Positions 1-12,359 of a DNA stretch of 64,000 nucleotides are shown here, one piece after another. The first letter of the stretch is position 1; each line of letters opens with the position of its first letter. This DNA is from Diorhabda sublineata. Taxonomy: Eukaryota; Arthropoda; Insecta; Coleoptera; Chrysomelidae. The stretch covers positions 4,107,653-4,171,652 of the forward strand of contig NC_079478.1 in NCBI RefSeq assembly GCF_026230105.1. The letters are read 5' to 3'. A model generated the notes under the pieces. It was not told the DNA's origin, did no database searches, and worked only from the letters and a program-made list of their open reading frames with translations. Made by a program: the position numbers and the translations under genes.

Positions 1-38
1 ATCAGTGTTGCCATATCTCAAAAAATAGCTACCCTCTT
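1..38 (-). mobile_element. Terminal piece of a mariner element cut by the window edge
   Basis: The block GTGTTGCCATATCTCAAAAA recurs near 30,123 and, with changes, near 43,190. In both of those places it lies just inside the 5' end of a reverse-oriented mariner copy. Here it runs into CTACCCTC, which resembles the mariner terminal repeat read in reverse, so the element continues beyond position 1. No coding sequence of it lies inside the window. Confidence 0.6.
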
Positions 39-502
39 ACTATTTCAGACACTTATTCAGTGTTCTAGCATCTCTTAATATTGTCTCTGCTCACGTATTT
101 GCTGGATTATAATGTAATACCAACAGAGTCATTGTAAAGTAATTTTGGGGAAATTAAATTATCATTATTTCGAAAACTATACGTTTAATCCCATAATATA
201 TGAGATATCCTCAAGTTTCATTCAAAATGCGACGTGATTCAATAATTCGGAGGAAAATAGATGAATATCGAGGGTAGAAAGTTTGGAAATAACTTCAGTG
301 AGACAAGTGTTTATAGAGCAGGTGAATTGCGGTGGATTACGTCAGGTATGGTTAACTGGAATAATTTCGAACGCAATTTATTTAGAGGTTTTCTAAATAA
401 ATGAAAAAGTCTAATGTAACACTGAAACAGTTTTATATTGCTTCGTTCATGGTTATAAGTATCATCGTTACTATTATGTGACTTCTTTATTGATTTTATA
501 TT
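39..502. other. AT-rich spacer, nothing recognised
   Basis: I see no convincing coding sequence, RNA gene or repeat here. The open frames are short and full of low-complexity codons. Confidence 0.5.
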
Positions 503-1455
503 TTGAAATTTTTTCGTGAAATTGTTCTGAACACGCAGGGGCATAACGCTGTTAACATAAGCATGGAACTCTTCACTAGCATTTTAAAGGAAAGACTTGA
601 AACACAAATAACGAACAGGGAAGGACAACAAGGTTTCAGACGAAACAGATCCACGACCGACGCCATAATAATTGTTAAACAACACCCGCGTATGTCTGCT
701 TCATCGATTTGACCAAGGCATTTAATAGTGTCCGCCTACCCGACATCATAAATACACTGATATCGAAAGAAACACAGAGCAGTCCGCAGTCTCAATTCGA
801 ACAACACGACCAAAGTAAAGGCAGGAGATACCAACACCAGGAGGCAATAGGCAGGACAACAGCCTCATCCCATTTCTGTTCAATCTCTCAATGGACGGGC
901 TTATAGAGGAAGTATCATCTTTAAATTTGGGATACCGAATGGGACAGAATAAAAGAATCAGCATGGTATGCTACGCTAACGATACGGCTATTTTCGTGGA
1001 AACGCAGGATTACCTTCAAAGACAACTACACAAATTCTGCCAGGTCAGCCAAGCGATGAACATGACTATATACACAGAAAAAACGAAAAGCATAACCTTT
1101 GCTAGAGAGCCCGTATGATGTAAGCTGACAGTTCAGGACAAGTCTCAGAATTTAAATACCTGGGTATGGATCTGTCGAGTTATCACGACCCAGTGAAGAA
1201 CCTAAGAAGCCAGATCAACAAAGCAACTGCCATATCGGGCTGGTTAAGACAGATAACTTGAGGCAGTCAATATGGGCGAACGAATACATGCGAAAGCTTA
1301 GCAAGATTAGGATCTACAAGACTTGTATCAGGCCAATCATGACATACGGAATAGAAACCAGAGAGAAAACCAACAAAACGAAAAGTATGATCGAGTAGCC
1401 GAAATGAAAACGCACAGGACTATAGTGGGAAAAACAAGAATCACGAACATATTTT
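503..1455 (+). mobile_element. RTE-like LINE remnant: reverse transcriptase fragment
   Basis: Three overlapping frames together read as the palm and thumb of a non-LTR retrotransposon reverse transcriptase. GQQGFRRNRSTTDAI lies near 618-670, then FIDLTKAFNSVRLPDII near 700-750, then FNLSMDGLIEEVSS near 880. The catalytic block reads CYANDTAIFVE at about 967-1,002, followed by FKYLGMDLS, NLRSQINKAT and RPIMTYGIET. The family normally has YADD, so one catalytic aspartate has become asparagine. With the frame breaks this shows a dead copy. Both ends are missing. The RTE-like assignment is from the look of the thumb region and is less certain than the LINE call. Confidence 0.8.
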
Positions 1456-2219
1456 CAATTGTATATTAAACAATTTTACTGATTTTTAGCAATGGGAATG
1501 TATGTAGCTACTCTTATTTTTTGGTCTAATTTGACCAGACTATATAAGAAAGTATGTAATTTATATGTTCCATAGCTGTACAGATGAAAACGTAGAAAAA
1601 AAGTCCAGGTATAGCATTCTTGAACTGTTTATTAAAATACATTTTTTATCACCAAAATGACGAATACCTACTTTATTGTAAGATTAATTCTGCTAGTCAA
1701 ATTTCATTATTATTGCATTAAAATGTTGTTTACACTTTCAACAGAGAACTGAAATTATTCAAATTTATGATGAATGTGGAAGATGCGCAAAATAAACAAT
1801 GTTAAAATAGGTAGTTTCAAAAAAATATATAAAGTCCCGAGTTGTGAATAAAGAGATACAAATAAAAGCTTTACTGTAACAAACACATGCATAAGATAAT
1901 GAGTGTTATGACGGAAAATATGTGTCTCCCCCACCCTTAAAGTACTTTCGGAGCACTAAAAAATAACCCTACAAGTGTGTTTGTGGTGGAGCCCAAATTC
2001 TAAATAATTACCCAACATTTCTTTAATTTTCTATTTTCCATTCGTTAAAAACCGTTGATGTCCAGTTGTACGTATGTACTTAAACAGATACCTCTTGATA
2101 TTTTAGCTAAGGACTCGAGAAGGCGCAGTCACGTATTATTCCTGGTACTCCTTAAAATAATCCAATATTCGAAAACACTAGGTAAATGATCTCTTTTTAA
2201 CGCTATAATACGAGGCACA
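1456..2219. other. AT-rich spacer, nothing recognised
   Basis: No coding segment, RNA gene or obvious repeat is seen. Composition is typical of the window's unexplained background. Confidence 0.5.
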
Positions 2220-2535
2220 TCCAGAGAGTAAGTTTCCCGATGCGCTAATGCCAGGAGTGTGTCGCTGGTGTAGGGTGTTTTTCGAAGCTAACCAAAGTGA
2301 TGAAGATCGAGTGGGCGACCATCCCTCATCAATGGTTATCTTGTTGAGCGCGAGATAAAGAACTATTGCTTCACGATTTCGAAGATCACAGGTATTTTCG
2401 AGGAGGTTTGTCAGAAACCGGTTTAATTCACAATCATCACAGTTCTACAACAGAGGGATACAAAAGTTTATTCCACAATCCAACAATAGGATCAATATCC
2501 ATTCTGCCGAAAAATAGCTGAATAAAAATAAGTAT
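2220..2535 (+). mobile_element. Internally deleted mariner-like element
   Basis: A short forward stretch encodes a helix-turn-helix-like piece (CRWCRVFFEANQSDEDRVGD, about 2,262-2,320) of the type found at the N-terminus of mariner transposases. About 120 bases later comes a C-terminal piece, FYNRGIQKFIPQ, about 2,437-2,480, which resembles the mariner tail FYxxGIQKLVxRYxKC. The whole catalytic middle (DD34D) is missing, so this is a deletion derivative. No terminal repeat or target duplication could be fixed. Confidence 0.55.
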
Positions 2536-3465
2536 ATGTTGTTAATAGGGAAACTTACCAACTAAATAGAAATATGGATTCTTTTACATTTGAAAATAGT
2601 ATGATATTATTTGCGATTTGTGTACATTTTGCTCGATTTGCTTTTTTGACTGTAATTTATAAGTTTGGGCTCGTTGTGTCTACGTTTTCATCCACTTTTC
2701 CTTTTCTGACCTTTATATTTCAATTATATTTTATATATCTTCTGTTTGATTCATCCGACTTTAAATTGTGGTGAGTTGATATTGTTCAATTCAGATACAA
2801 AATAATCACATCATAACTTCATCTTTTCTGCCATTATTTATTACTATTTAAGAGGTATGAAATTCTATTATTCATAATCCAAATTTCCTAATTAATATTA
2901 ATAAAAATTAATTCTGCAACACGAAATTTGTATTAATTTTATTAACCAGTTAGCTCATACATTTATAGCTTTCGCCATTCCGGATAAATGAATGTCAGCG
3001 TGACACGCTGCATTCGAATTAAATAAATTATTACTTTCGACGTTTTGGCACACACGAGTGAAACAATAAATATATCTGAATGGTCTTATAATATATCGTG
3101 CTTGTTGGGCATTTAGAATGATATAAAAAAAAAAGGTCAAGGAACAGGAAAAATCAGTTATATTTATCAACGTCGTTCTAGCATACATTTTCTTTCGAGG
3201 ACATCTGGAAAACATTTCCACATATGTATGTACGGTAAGTACGGTGATGAAGTGAAAACTTACATTTTATCTCTTTAAAATTGAAGTATATAGATTCCTA
3301 ATGGGATTTAATATTAGCTCTGAGTCAATTTATTTAAATAATATACTTAAGTCTATATTTCATACATTCGAGATAGAGAAATTTTCTCACGTGTCTTACA
3401 CTGTTCTATTTCGATAAATTTATCGGTTTTATGTATTCAAAACAAAACAAAATTATAATTCATAA
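2536..3465. other. AT-rich spacer, nothing recognised
   Basis: The open frames at 2,574-2,774 (+) and 2,955-3,221 (-) are hydrophobic or low-complexity AT-rich translations without motifs. I see no gene here. Confidence 0.5.
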
Positions 3466-5175
3466 TACGAAGGTTGATACTTAAGTTTGAATTGGACAAA
3501 TAAAAACAAATATTTTTCAAAATATTCTCCATTAAGATCAATACGCTTTTGCATGCATTTGAATCAGTTGTCAAAGCATTTTTGGCATTCCGATTGAGGT
3601 ATCTCCAAAACATGTGATTTGTTCGCATCAACCGCTTCTTCAAGTGTAGAAAAATGTTGACCTCGTAATTTACTTTTGATGTACGGAAAAAAAAATCATT
3701 GAGTGTCAAACAACGACTGTACGACAGATGACAGATAAATTCGATATGGGAGAGCTCGCATTCTCGTGGTGGAGAATGCTTCATCTTCTGCGATCTGTAC
3801 GAATCTACGATGCTTCAATAAAATGGTGGCGACATGTCCAATTATTCTGATACAGGCGACCATTTACTTCGAAGTGCTTCGTGAGTGAAAACTTTTGTTG
3901 GATTTGGCTTGTCTAGAAAAACCCATACACTAGATTTTTGTTCAGTTTAGGGGTTCATATGCATAGACCCATGATTCTATGCCTGTCGCGATCTTATGGA
4001 CGTCTTTTGAAGCCCCTTGATTGAATGTCTTTGCACCAATAGACACGAACTTTTTTTTGAGATTGTGAAATTGAGCGGGATCCGACGCGAACAAATATTT
4101 TTGACAGCCATACGATTATGCAAAAAATTGTTCATCATGACAAAGTAAAAATCATGAAAACAAATTGAAATTACCTGAAAATATGAAGGAATTGTTCCTA
4201 AAAACTTTGGTGTTTTCAAATTTTGAAAATTCAAAATGGCGCCCATTCAAATTGAATTTATATATAAATTTTTTTCAATCTCCATTCATTTTATTAATAT
4301 AAACAATTTCAAGATGCAGTTTTTTCCAAGCTATAGAGGAAAAGCAGTAGTTTAATAAACAGTGTAAACAAAATTTTCAAAAAAATTCCTTATCTCTTAA
4401 TTTTTTGAAAAAATATCAAAAATATAATAAATGGAAATTTCATCAAAAATTATAATGAAAATAATCTCCAATTATCAACAAAACTTTCTTTTCTATGAAC
4501 TCCTGCCTTATATATACTTTTCCCATAATCCAAAACGCAGTAGAACCTTCAAAAGTGACTAATAATACGAACTTCTACTTTCAGAAACATCTAAAGCATA
4601 GTTCTGTTGTTACTCAATAGTTGGACCCACCTATAATTTCCTTTATAGCTTTTTATTACACTAACTTATGACCAGTGCTGTTAGATGGCGTGCGTCTGTG
4701 TACCTGACACAATATAAATACAATTCACACGGCCGTCATTTTGAATTTTCAATATTTGGAAAAACAATTATTTCCAGAAACATTTCCTCCATATTTCCAT
4801 AAAATATTGACTTAATTATGTTGTTTTCATTATAATTTTTGATTAAAAATACAAATTTTCGAAAAATTGAGGGTCGAAAAAATTTTTTTAAAGAAATTTA
4901 GTTGCATCTTATGGCTGGTTCTGTTAGATGGCGTGCGGCCGTGTACCCGACTCAGTATAAATCCCATTCACACGGTCTGAATCTCACGGTATGTTATAGA
5001 ACGATCTTCCAATATTAGTTTACGTACAGCATCGATGTGAAACACGGTGACTCGAGGTTGTGCTAGATCAAAAATCGAAGAGATTTGATCGGCACACTGC
5101 TGTTGGTTTAATCCTCGTCGAAAAGTCGTAGAAACTCATCGCCCGATTTAATTCCATTTCTTGACCAAGATGAAT
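3466..5175 (-). mobile_element. Mariner-like element, decayed, split by an insertion
   Basis: Read in reverse, the left part encodes the transposase tail (CFDN*FKCMQKRIDLNGEYF, about 3,520-3,590) and, near 3,750-3,785, the catalytic HDNA-type block (read as HHENASS). A terminal repeat TACGAAGGTTGATACTTAAG starts at 3,466. It matches the inverted 5' end of the copy at 30,160. Coding homology runs to about 4,150 and resumes at about 4,978 with the start of the gene (GTTTCACATCG and TTAAACCAACAGCAGTG in reverse), as in the copies at 29.5 and 42.4 kb. Stops and frameshifts are frequent, so it is inactive. The 0.83-kb interruption is described separately. Confidence 0.8.
4150..4977. mobile_element. 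Non-autonomous element or composite repeat inserted in a mariner
   Basis: This block interrupts the mariner. It contains an inverted pair: 4,371-4,468 is largely the reverse complement of 4,790-4,895, sharing ATCAAAAATTATAATGAAAA. A shorter inverted pair lies at about 4,185-4,230 and 4,737-4,780 (GAAAATTCAAAATG). It also contains a direct repeat of about 85 bases, at 4,657-4,738 and 4,895-4,980, sharing GTTAGATGGCGTGCG and TTCACACGG. The segment 4,480-4,720 has a diverged relative at 61,520-61,745. No transposase is encoded. The exact ends and target duplication could not be set. Confidence 0.55.
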
Positions 5176-5879
5176 ATTTCAAATATTACTAAACAACTCC
5201 ACTCTGTTTCTACATAATAAGCTTATGCTGTATGTATGTTGTATTTTTAGGATAGAAGCTTCCATTGAGGATAAGTCTTAATAAAAAATTTCAGTCATTA
5301 AAAATGTGGAATATACATAAAGCTTTCAGTGTGTCCCAATTTCTGCATTTCAATTCATTACCATTCGGATTTAGACGCTTGCCAGAAAATTAAATTTTCA
5401 TGGTAAAAAACGATCTCCATAATACACAATAAACTTTTTGGGTCACATTTTAGCGGAGCATCGATATTGATTTGCTCTTAAAGCATTCAAACCTTATTGA
5501 ACATTTGTTATTTAAATTTTGCGGTATCAAGTGGTCCTCAACCAATCGATAAATTTTATATTATCAATAATTCAATAATCGAAAATGTGCGTTTTCGCGT
5601 ATATATTACAATATATTGAAATTATTGAGTAAGAATTTTGGAACAAGTGTTTTCCTTTTCCACTTTTAACTGTTACAAAATTGAACCTGGTTTCTAAAAA
5701 ATTAAAACTCACCCTCCGCGTTCAACTAGATCCTTCCAACCAATAATTAACTTTGCAAATTTAACAAATTGGGACGTTCTTTCCGCATATACAGATGCAT
5801 ACATAACAACTGACGAGGTAGGACTTCATCCCTCACACTCAATAAAATTTTTAATTAAAGTCGAGTTATCACAATGACA
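5176..5879. other. AT-rich spacer, nothing recognised
   Basis: No gene, RNA or repeat with a clear relative in the window was recognised. Confidence 0.5.
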
Positions 5880-6080
5880 ACACCTAAATTACACAGTGAT
5901 AAAAAAGAAACGAAGGAGCAGACCCCAACGAGTGACAAGTAGTAATTATTTGAAGCGCAAATGAAGTTCAGATTGTTGAAAAAAACATTTTAAACTGAAA
6001 TTAATGTTACACGTATTTCGATAACCAAGTTATAGTCTTCAGAGACTGAGGTTTATCTGTGTACAGTGTAATATCACCAG
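5880..6080 (-). repeat. Dispersed repeat with the TCTGAAGA...TTATCGAAAT motif
   Basis: In reverse orientation this holds CTCTGAAGAC, a short hairpin (ATAAC-TTG-GTTAT) and CGAAATACGTGTAAC, at about 6,012-6,052. A relative in forward orientation lies at 57,408-57,455. The flanks also share AC-rich tails (TACACAG, ACACTGT). The motif has the order of a hammerhead-ribozyme core (CUGANGA, stem II, GAAA), but stems I and III were not found. The sequence most likely marks the end of a retroelement. Confidence 0.5.
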
Positions 6081-7222
6081 AAATTCCAACTTGGTAATAC
6101 TATTTGAATCAAAAGTGGAAAATCGAGTGACAAATATCCCAGTGAAACCCTAATCGAAGTCAATAAGCGAAATATCACTTCAAGTTAATTTAACTAGTTT
6201 ACGATTTAACGAAATTAACGATATAAGTAATAAAATCAACCCCCTAAAATGTGAATTATACGAGACACACCTAAAACAATTGATAATTTATAGATCAAAA
6301 TTTCATCAATCATCAACCTCAATAACAAACTAGAACAAGTATTTGGCAAAAACTCAGAATCTTTTCAAATATTTGAGTGACATTTAGATTTCAACAAAAT
6401 CAAAACCCATTTATAATCTTGTCACTTATTACTCCAGTGGTGGATGCGAGTTGGTGTTATTAAAAGTATGTTCCAAGGAAGATAGCAAAATATAATTTTT
6501 CGTTGGTGGTAATATAGTAGGGAAATATTTTCCTTTTTTAATTAAACTGTTTCTAAACGATGGAATGGAGTTATGTATACAGTGTTTCTCACTTACTTAA
6601 TTTATTTTTTTAATTTATTCACTTACACACTTACAATAGGAACAATAAACTCTGCACTAAACACTACACTACTCACTATTTATAATAATTATCCAATAAT
6701 ATCCAAATATTAACTATTTCGATGTATTATTATGATATGTACAGTCTTTCTGAGAATCTCTGCATTCTTACACTTTAGATTTTTTATCATAATCGAACAA
6801 GACTTGCTTCATGGTCCATGCTGTAGACGAGTTCGTAATTATAGTTTCCAAACTAGTATGAGCTATTTGAAAGTGAAAATTAGTTAGTTAAACAAAGTGG
6901 AAAAAATCGTTTTTAATACAAACTATTCACTATTCGAGAGTTTGATAAAGAACTAAAAATAAATATCGTATGGCGCAGTGTGAAGCATTCTAACATATAA
7001 TTAGCAATTGAGTGCCTAATTCTGAATGACGAACTGAAGTATATTTCATTATCAAAATTATTACTGGTGATCAAAGGGATGCAAAACGATGTACTAAGAA
7101 AGGGGTCTGCAATGTGGGCTAACGCCCCTCATTTTCCTTAGGACAAGGCGTCACATTATAAGTATTTTGGTTGCAATTAAATATTCACATTTAGTGAAGC
7201 AGTATATGCGTTCTAAGTACAA
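6081..7222. other. AT-rich spacer with an AC-rich low-complexity tract
   Basis: Around 6,585-6,690 there is a run of ACTTACACACTTACAAT-like and ACTAAACACTACACTACT-like words, a degenerate short-period repeat similar in style to 57,358-57,410. The rest shows nothing recognisable. Confidence 0.45.
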
Positions 7223-7369
7223 ATGGAGAATTACATCAATCAAGTGATTGCTGTACTGCAAATTGAACATTATCTTGAATTTGACGATCCAGAGAGATAT
7301 ACGAGACAAGCGATTCGATGTACGTACACAAATAGAGGCATTACATTAGATTTACAACGCCAACTGGGA
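7223..7369 (+). other. Exon-like open frame with a good splice donor, unrecognised
   Basis: From ATG 7,223 the frame reads MENYINQVIAVLQIEHYLEF and continues with DDPERYTRQAIRC and LDLQRQLG, then meets GTAAGTCG at 7,370. The residue mix is coding-like (charged, few AT-run residues), unlike most frames here, and the donor is near-consensus. I do not recognise the protein. The frame stays open to 7,435 if not spliced. It may be a lone exon of an unannotated gene, a transposon piece, or chance. Confidence 0.2.
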
Positions 7370-7734
7370 TGTAAGTCGACAGCTGTGATGTTAAAGAAAG
7401 TATTAATATCATCATTGGAAGTGCAATTAGGGTGACTACTAAAAGTTATCAGTTATAATTTGAACAGAAATTTTTCTGCCGCAAATATTTCCAGCTATAC
7501 ATGAAACATTCATTTGAAAAATTATTGAACATTAAAAACAAGGTTTTGAAACATTTGTTGGTGACTTCATTCGACGTTACAATGTACCTACTCTTTGCAG
7601 ATCAATTATTAAAAAGTTGATAATTACATAGATGTTTTTTGAGTTGTTGATGTTACCATTAATGAACTTTTCGAATGCTTTTTTTTTAATTTTGATCTCA
7701 GTTCCACTCCTAGTTTACTAAAAACTATTAGAAG

Positions 7735-8545
7735 CCTTGCGACTGAAAAAACCACAACATGTGTTGCCGCGCTAACTAGGTTGAACGTCGTTGAAACGGT
7801 AGTTAGACACGGTTGCTGATGGGCATATTCTAGTCGATACTTTTGTATGGTACTGAGGTGTAGTCCGGTCCAAGGAATACAGCAATATAATAAAGCTAGC
7901 GTAGGTGTAAAGAGGGTCGCTTCAGCTTATGGGATGATCATCCAAAATAGTGAATGCGGGAGTTATTCTGGTGAAACTTTGGAAAAATTATAACATACCT
8001 GAGACCGGGAGAGGTTTTCGGGGTGAGAATAGCACAGGAAGAAAGGATTGGCACGAAAGAAGAATGACAAAATACTAGGGAGCATTATCAAAGAAGAAGG
8101 TGAACCAAGTGATTGATACCACGTGTGAAACTTTGGACACAAGCACACCATGACGGAGTTGTGTATTACATTACACAATTTCTGTCCGGTTACTTGCACC
8201 ACTATGTGTAAAAGGTAATCGCCTCTACAGCGATAAAGTACAGGATGATACTCTGCACACTGGACAATGAACAATGGGGAATTGGAGTCGCACATCGGCG
8301 AACTGTCAGCAGATACTATCCTGGTTAAAATGTTGAAACAAAGAAACTATTGAAATTTGGTTTCTCAATACATTCAAGGGGTTTTGCGAACCAAAAAGGT
8401 TAATTTAGACCGGATTTAAGTGTCAGAAAAGAAGAAGCGATTCCGAAGAGTGATAGAGGAGCCTAACTCGAAGTGATATGTTCCAGGTTGATGTTCGGAA
8501 GGAAAAGCGAAGGTTTTAATTGATAGTGATGATGATGATGACTTA
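7735..8545 (+). mobile_element. R1-like LINE remnant, C-terminal part of ORF2
   Basis: Forward frames read, in order: TTTCVAALTRLNVVET near 7,748, YGTEVWSG near 7,852, KRVASAYGMI near 7,912, IPRVKLWTQ followed by GVVYYITQFLSGY at 8,116-8,195, and NYWNLVSQYIQGVLRTKK near 8,345-8,400. This order and wording match the region after the reverse transcriptase in R1/LOA-type LINEs (tail with W-x(n)-Y-L-TQxLSGH and a final VxxFVxxVLRxKK helix). Frames change several times and stops occur, so it is dead. The 110-codon open frame on the opposite strand (7,963-8,295) is antisense to it. Confidence 0.7.
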
Positions 8546-11500
8546 ACAAGTCTAAAACTCTGTACCTAAGTGAATTTCCTTCGCTAGGAAACAAAATAAA
8601 ATGTACCCTCTTCGCAGGATTTCCTTATCAGAAATGTAATCTTTGACAAGGATAACAATTTAGAAACCTCGAGAATGATAGGAAATTGTCGAAAAATATA
8701 GCTAAAACCAGACAAGCATGGAAGAAGAGGGCAATATACAATGTTAAACAGCCAAAAACGAATAAAAACGAGTTAGAATTTTTATAGATAATTAAAGATC
8801 GTATCTATCAGCTATAGTATTTCCATAAACCAATCAAATCGTAATATTTTTTCATAAAATCTGCAGTACAGACATCGATAATCTGATAATAAACGACGTG
8901 GCATATTTACCGGTCTATAATGGTTCCTACAAAACTTCCATTTATTTCAAAACATTAATCATATCGCTTTCTAACATCACTATATAGTTATTTTAAAAGC
9001 ATTTTTCAACACGATTTTGATGAAAATTTTTTTTCTGCTTCATTTCATGTTCTCCCCTAGCGAATTTAATTAGACTTGAAGATCGCGCGGTAGCTTTTCA
9101 ACTTATTCGCTGTCTAAATATATCCATTGGTTTGGATAATTTCAGTTTAACAACCCATTAACAATCCAAACGAATGTGTAAAATGTAAATTATCCAGTAT
9201 TTAACGGGACAATTCATCCATTTTCCTGGTATTTTAGCAGATTAGAGATGTAAAACATGTATATTATTCGTGTTCACTTCAAAATGAACCCGAGATTTAT
9301 TTAACGAACTACAGATACGGTTTATGAAATGTTAACTTAAGTAATTTATCATCGGCCAGTTGGATGATACATTTTTGATAATAGTACACCATTGTCGTTT
9401 AATATATGGTATTTCCTCCACCATTTTTTGTGATTTTATATTTATTTTCTCATGTTATGTATGAATCTAAAATGAATGTCCATAATAACCTCAAATATCC
9501 ACGAAAGTGATGCATATAAAGAGGAAATTCAAAGAATTTCAAAAGACGGCAGCTTAGAAGTTTTTCATCGATGATTTTGAAATAATATTGTGTAAAATTT
9601 ACTAAGAAAAAATTTAAAACTGAAGAACAATTAACCCTATTATAGTTTCCGAAAAGTTTTTATGTGCTACTATTGAATGTATCATCTTTGAAATTGCGCT
9701 TAATCGTTTTTTCAAAAAATTATCTCTCAAAAATTTAATTAAAACTGAGTATTTCAAAAAGAATTTATGGAAATATTAGTTTTGACAAAATGTATCAGTT
9801 TTATATGTCCAGAATACACGTTCTCTTGCATAAAATTCCATTAGCAAAAGTTAACAGGTCTGAAATCCGTATTACTGGGTGGACAATAAGTGCATCAAGA
9901 TTCCTTTCAATCCAACGTTGGGATAGAGACCGAAAAGATATTTTCTAGCAAATGCTCCCAATGTTTTTACACTAAATATCGCATATTTCGCCTTATTCCT
10001 AAATTTATATCTTCCAAGTACTCTAGATAAAAAAAATCCTTTAGAAGAAATAGTCGCAATGCTTGTCCAGTAACAGATTTTAAAAATTTTTTGGTTTTAA
10101 ATAGATTTTGTTTGAAGATTTTCTTCGTTTTATATATACACGTTATGGTGATTGGTTATGCCCTTTCTGTTGTGAAATTAATACCAGAATTAGTTGCAAA
10201 TGCAAAGTTATTATATGACCAACATAATGAAGTTTTTTGACGACTACTATCATTAGCAAGTTGTGGCACTCGTCTCTTATAAATTGTCAATAGTTGAGTC
10301 TATTCCATTTGCGATATTACGAAACTCCTTGTAGTTGCTGCATTACCCCCTCAGCATTCACCAGAATCAAAAATAATTATGTGAAACCACAATCTAGCCT
10401 GACAAAACTTAATTATGCAATTTCTGCAAATGTTTAAATTGTTTTAACAAAAATTTTTCTAGTTTTTGTAATAATTTTGAAATGAACAATCGGTAGTATT
10501 TTTTATTAAAACAACTGTTTGATATTGATCAGCTAAAAATACAACTAACAAAACTAAGGACAATGAAAAATATTCTTCTTCTCGATAGAACTTTTGAATG
10601 AACTTTTTGTTGCAGAAAAAAATGTTGAAGATGATTTATTAAGCTACAATAATTACTAAATTGTAGTGGGTTCAAAACTGCTTGTGATAAGAAAACATTA
10701 TAGAAATGCCATAACATTTTTCTTAACATTTGCATTAATTTTATTTTTGACCCCGGAATATGGCGTACCATTTTATGACACTCTGTATGTAATACATACT
10801 ATATTTATATGTATATATATTTATACCTAATATGCAGAATAAAAAATAGTAAAGTCCCATTTAAGTTGTATTAGTGGGATTCGGTAATACAATGTATACA
10901 CGTAAGTTTTCCCAGATCTATACAACTACTTTTATTCGGAAAAGTATATATGTTATCATTGGAAGGGATTTTTTCCAAAATTTTCAATTTTTATTATCTA
11001 CACTTAAAAGAAAACTGTGAAATCCATATTTTATTCACAGTTTCAAGTATCGCATTCATCATATTTCATTGGAATGGTCAGGCGCGTGGAATCAAATATA
11101 CGGTAAATTTCCGAATTATTTTTTTAAAAAAAGCGTAAAATTTGAAATCAGCTTTGTTGAGACCATCTCAGTGTTTCAGTAAGGGAACAGTCAGAAGTTA
11201 CAGTGTACTAAATCTGGTGATTAAAGCGGATGTAGAAACCTACGAGATATTTAGTGGTCAAAAGCACTTGGTATTATAAATAGATAATTTTTCACAAATA
11301 ATCGACTTATTGACGAAACAAGTTTGAACACATCCAATACATTTTAATTTTTACTAACGTCTCGGCCGTTTCTCGTCCTTAATCGACTCATTTAAACTTG
11401 TAAATAGTCTTCAAAATTACCACCTTAGTGTTCTCTAGACATTTTTTCAACTTGAAGCAAAACTTAGTATCAATGATCCATACTGCAAATACGAGCTCAC

Positions 11501-12359
11501 TATAGTAGCAGTCGATCGACCTGTCGGTAAAAACTTGTTAACTCTTGTATCTAGATATAGAACTAGTAATTGCGGTTATGAAAATTCGACAAACATATTT
11601 TCTAGCACACCTCGTATTTGATGATAATAACATAACATTTAATAGAACCAATGAAAGATAAAATATTTGGAAATATGAATTCCAACTGAAAAATATATGA
11701 ATCTCAGCCAAAAGTAAATTTAATTTCATTTGGCCTAAAAAATTAAAGTGTAATTGAAAAATTTCACAAGTATTATTGAACTGTAATTGAAAGAATTGAA
11801 TGGTACAAATGAAATTGTAGAGCCACTCGGTTCATCAGATTTTTCTTTATTATCTACTTTTTTCTGAAATGTTTATGAATAAAAGTGATTCCAACACTTG
11901 AAGTAGATATGAAATAAATCCATTTAAACTGTAAGTCAATAAATTATTTCTGTTCCTATCTCAATCACTGGTTTAACACATTTTTTAAAAAATTTAACTT
12001 AAATAATATAATTAGTATTTAATCATAAATTGTGTGTCTCCATTATTTCCAAATAATTTAATTATTTGAAACTATAAATAAATTTATATAAACGAAAAAT
12101 GCTTCACGTATGAGAAAAAAATACGTGACATAATTCTGTTAAGAAAAACTGATGGATATTATAGAGTGGAATATAAATGAATATCAAAATAATATTGCGT
12201 TAGTATACAATATTTTTGAAAAATCATAACTTGACGGACACCATACCAACAAAACATATCAGTACCAATAAAAATCTCAGATCCAGGATCCATGCATTTA
12301 GAAGTGAATCCCATGTTACCACATCCAGAAAATCGTGAAACTATATTCAAGACTTGGAA
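8546..12359. other. Long AT-rich spacer, nothing firm recognised
   Basis: No gene or clear transposon coding sequence is seen in about 3.8 kb. A tail-like GACACTCTGTATGT at 10,777-10,790 resembles the ACACCCTGTAT ends of some insect DNA elements, but no partner end was found. The 80-codon frame at 10,529-10,771 (-) is AT-driven and unrecognised. Confidence 0.45.

Noticed and set aside
7963..8295. 110-codon minus-strand open frame
   Set aside because: It is antisense to the R1-like LINE tail, whose forward frames carry recognisable motifs in the right order.
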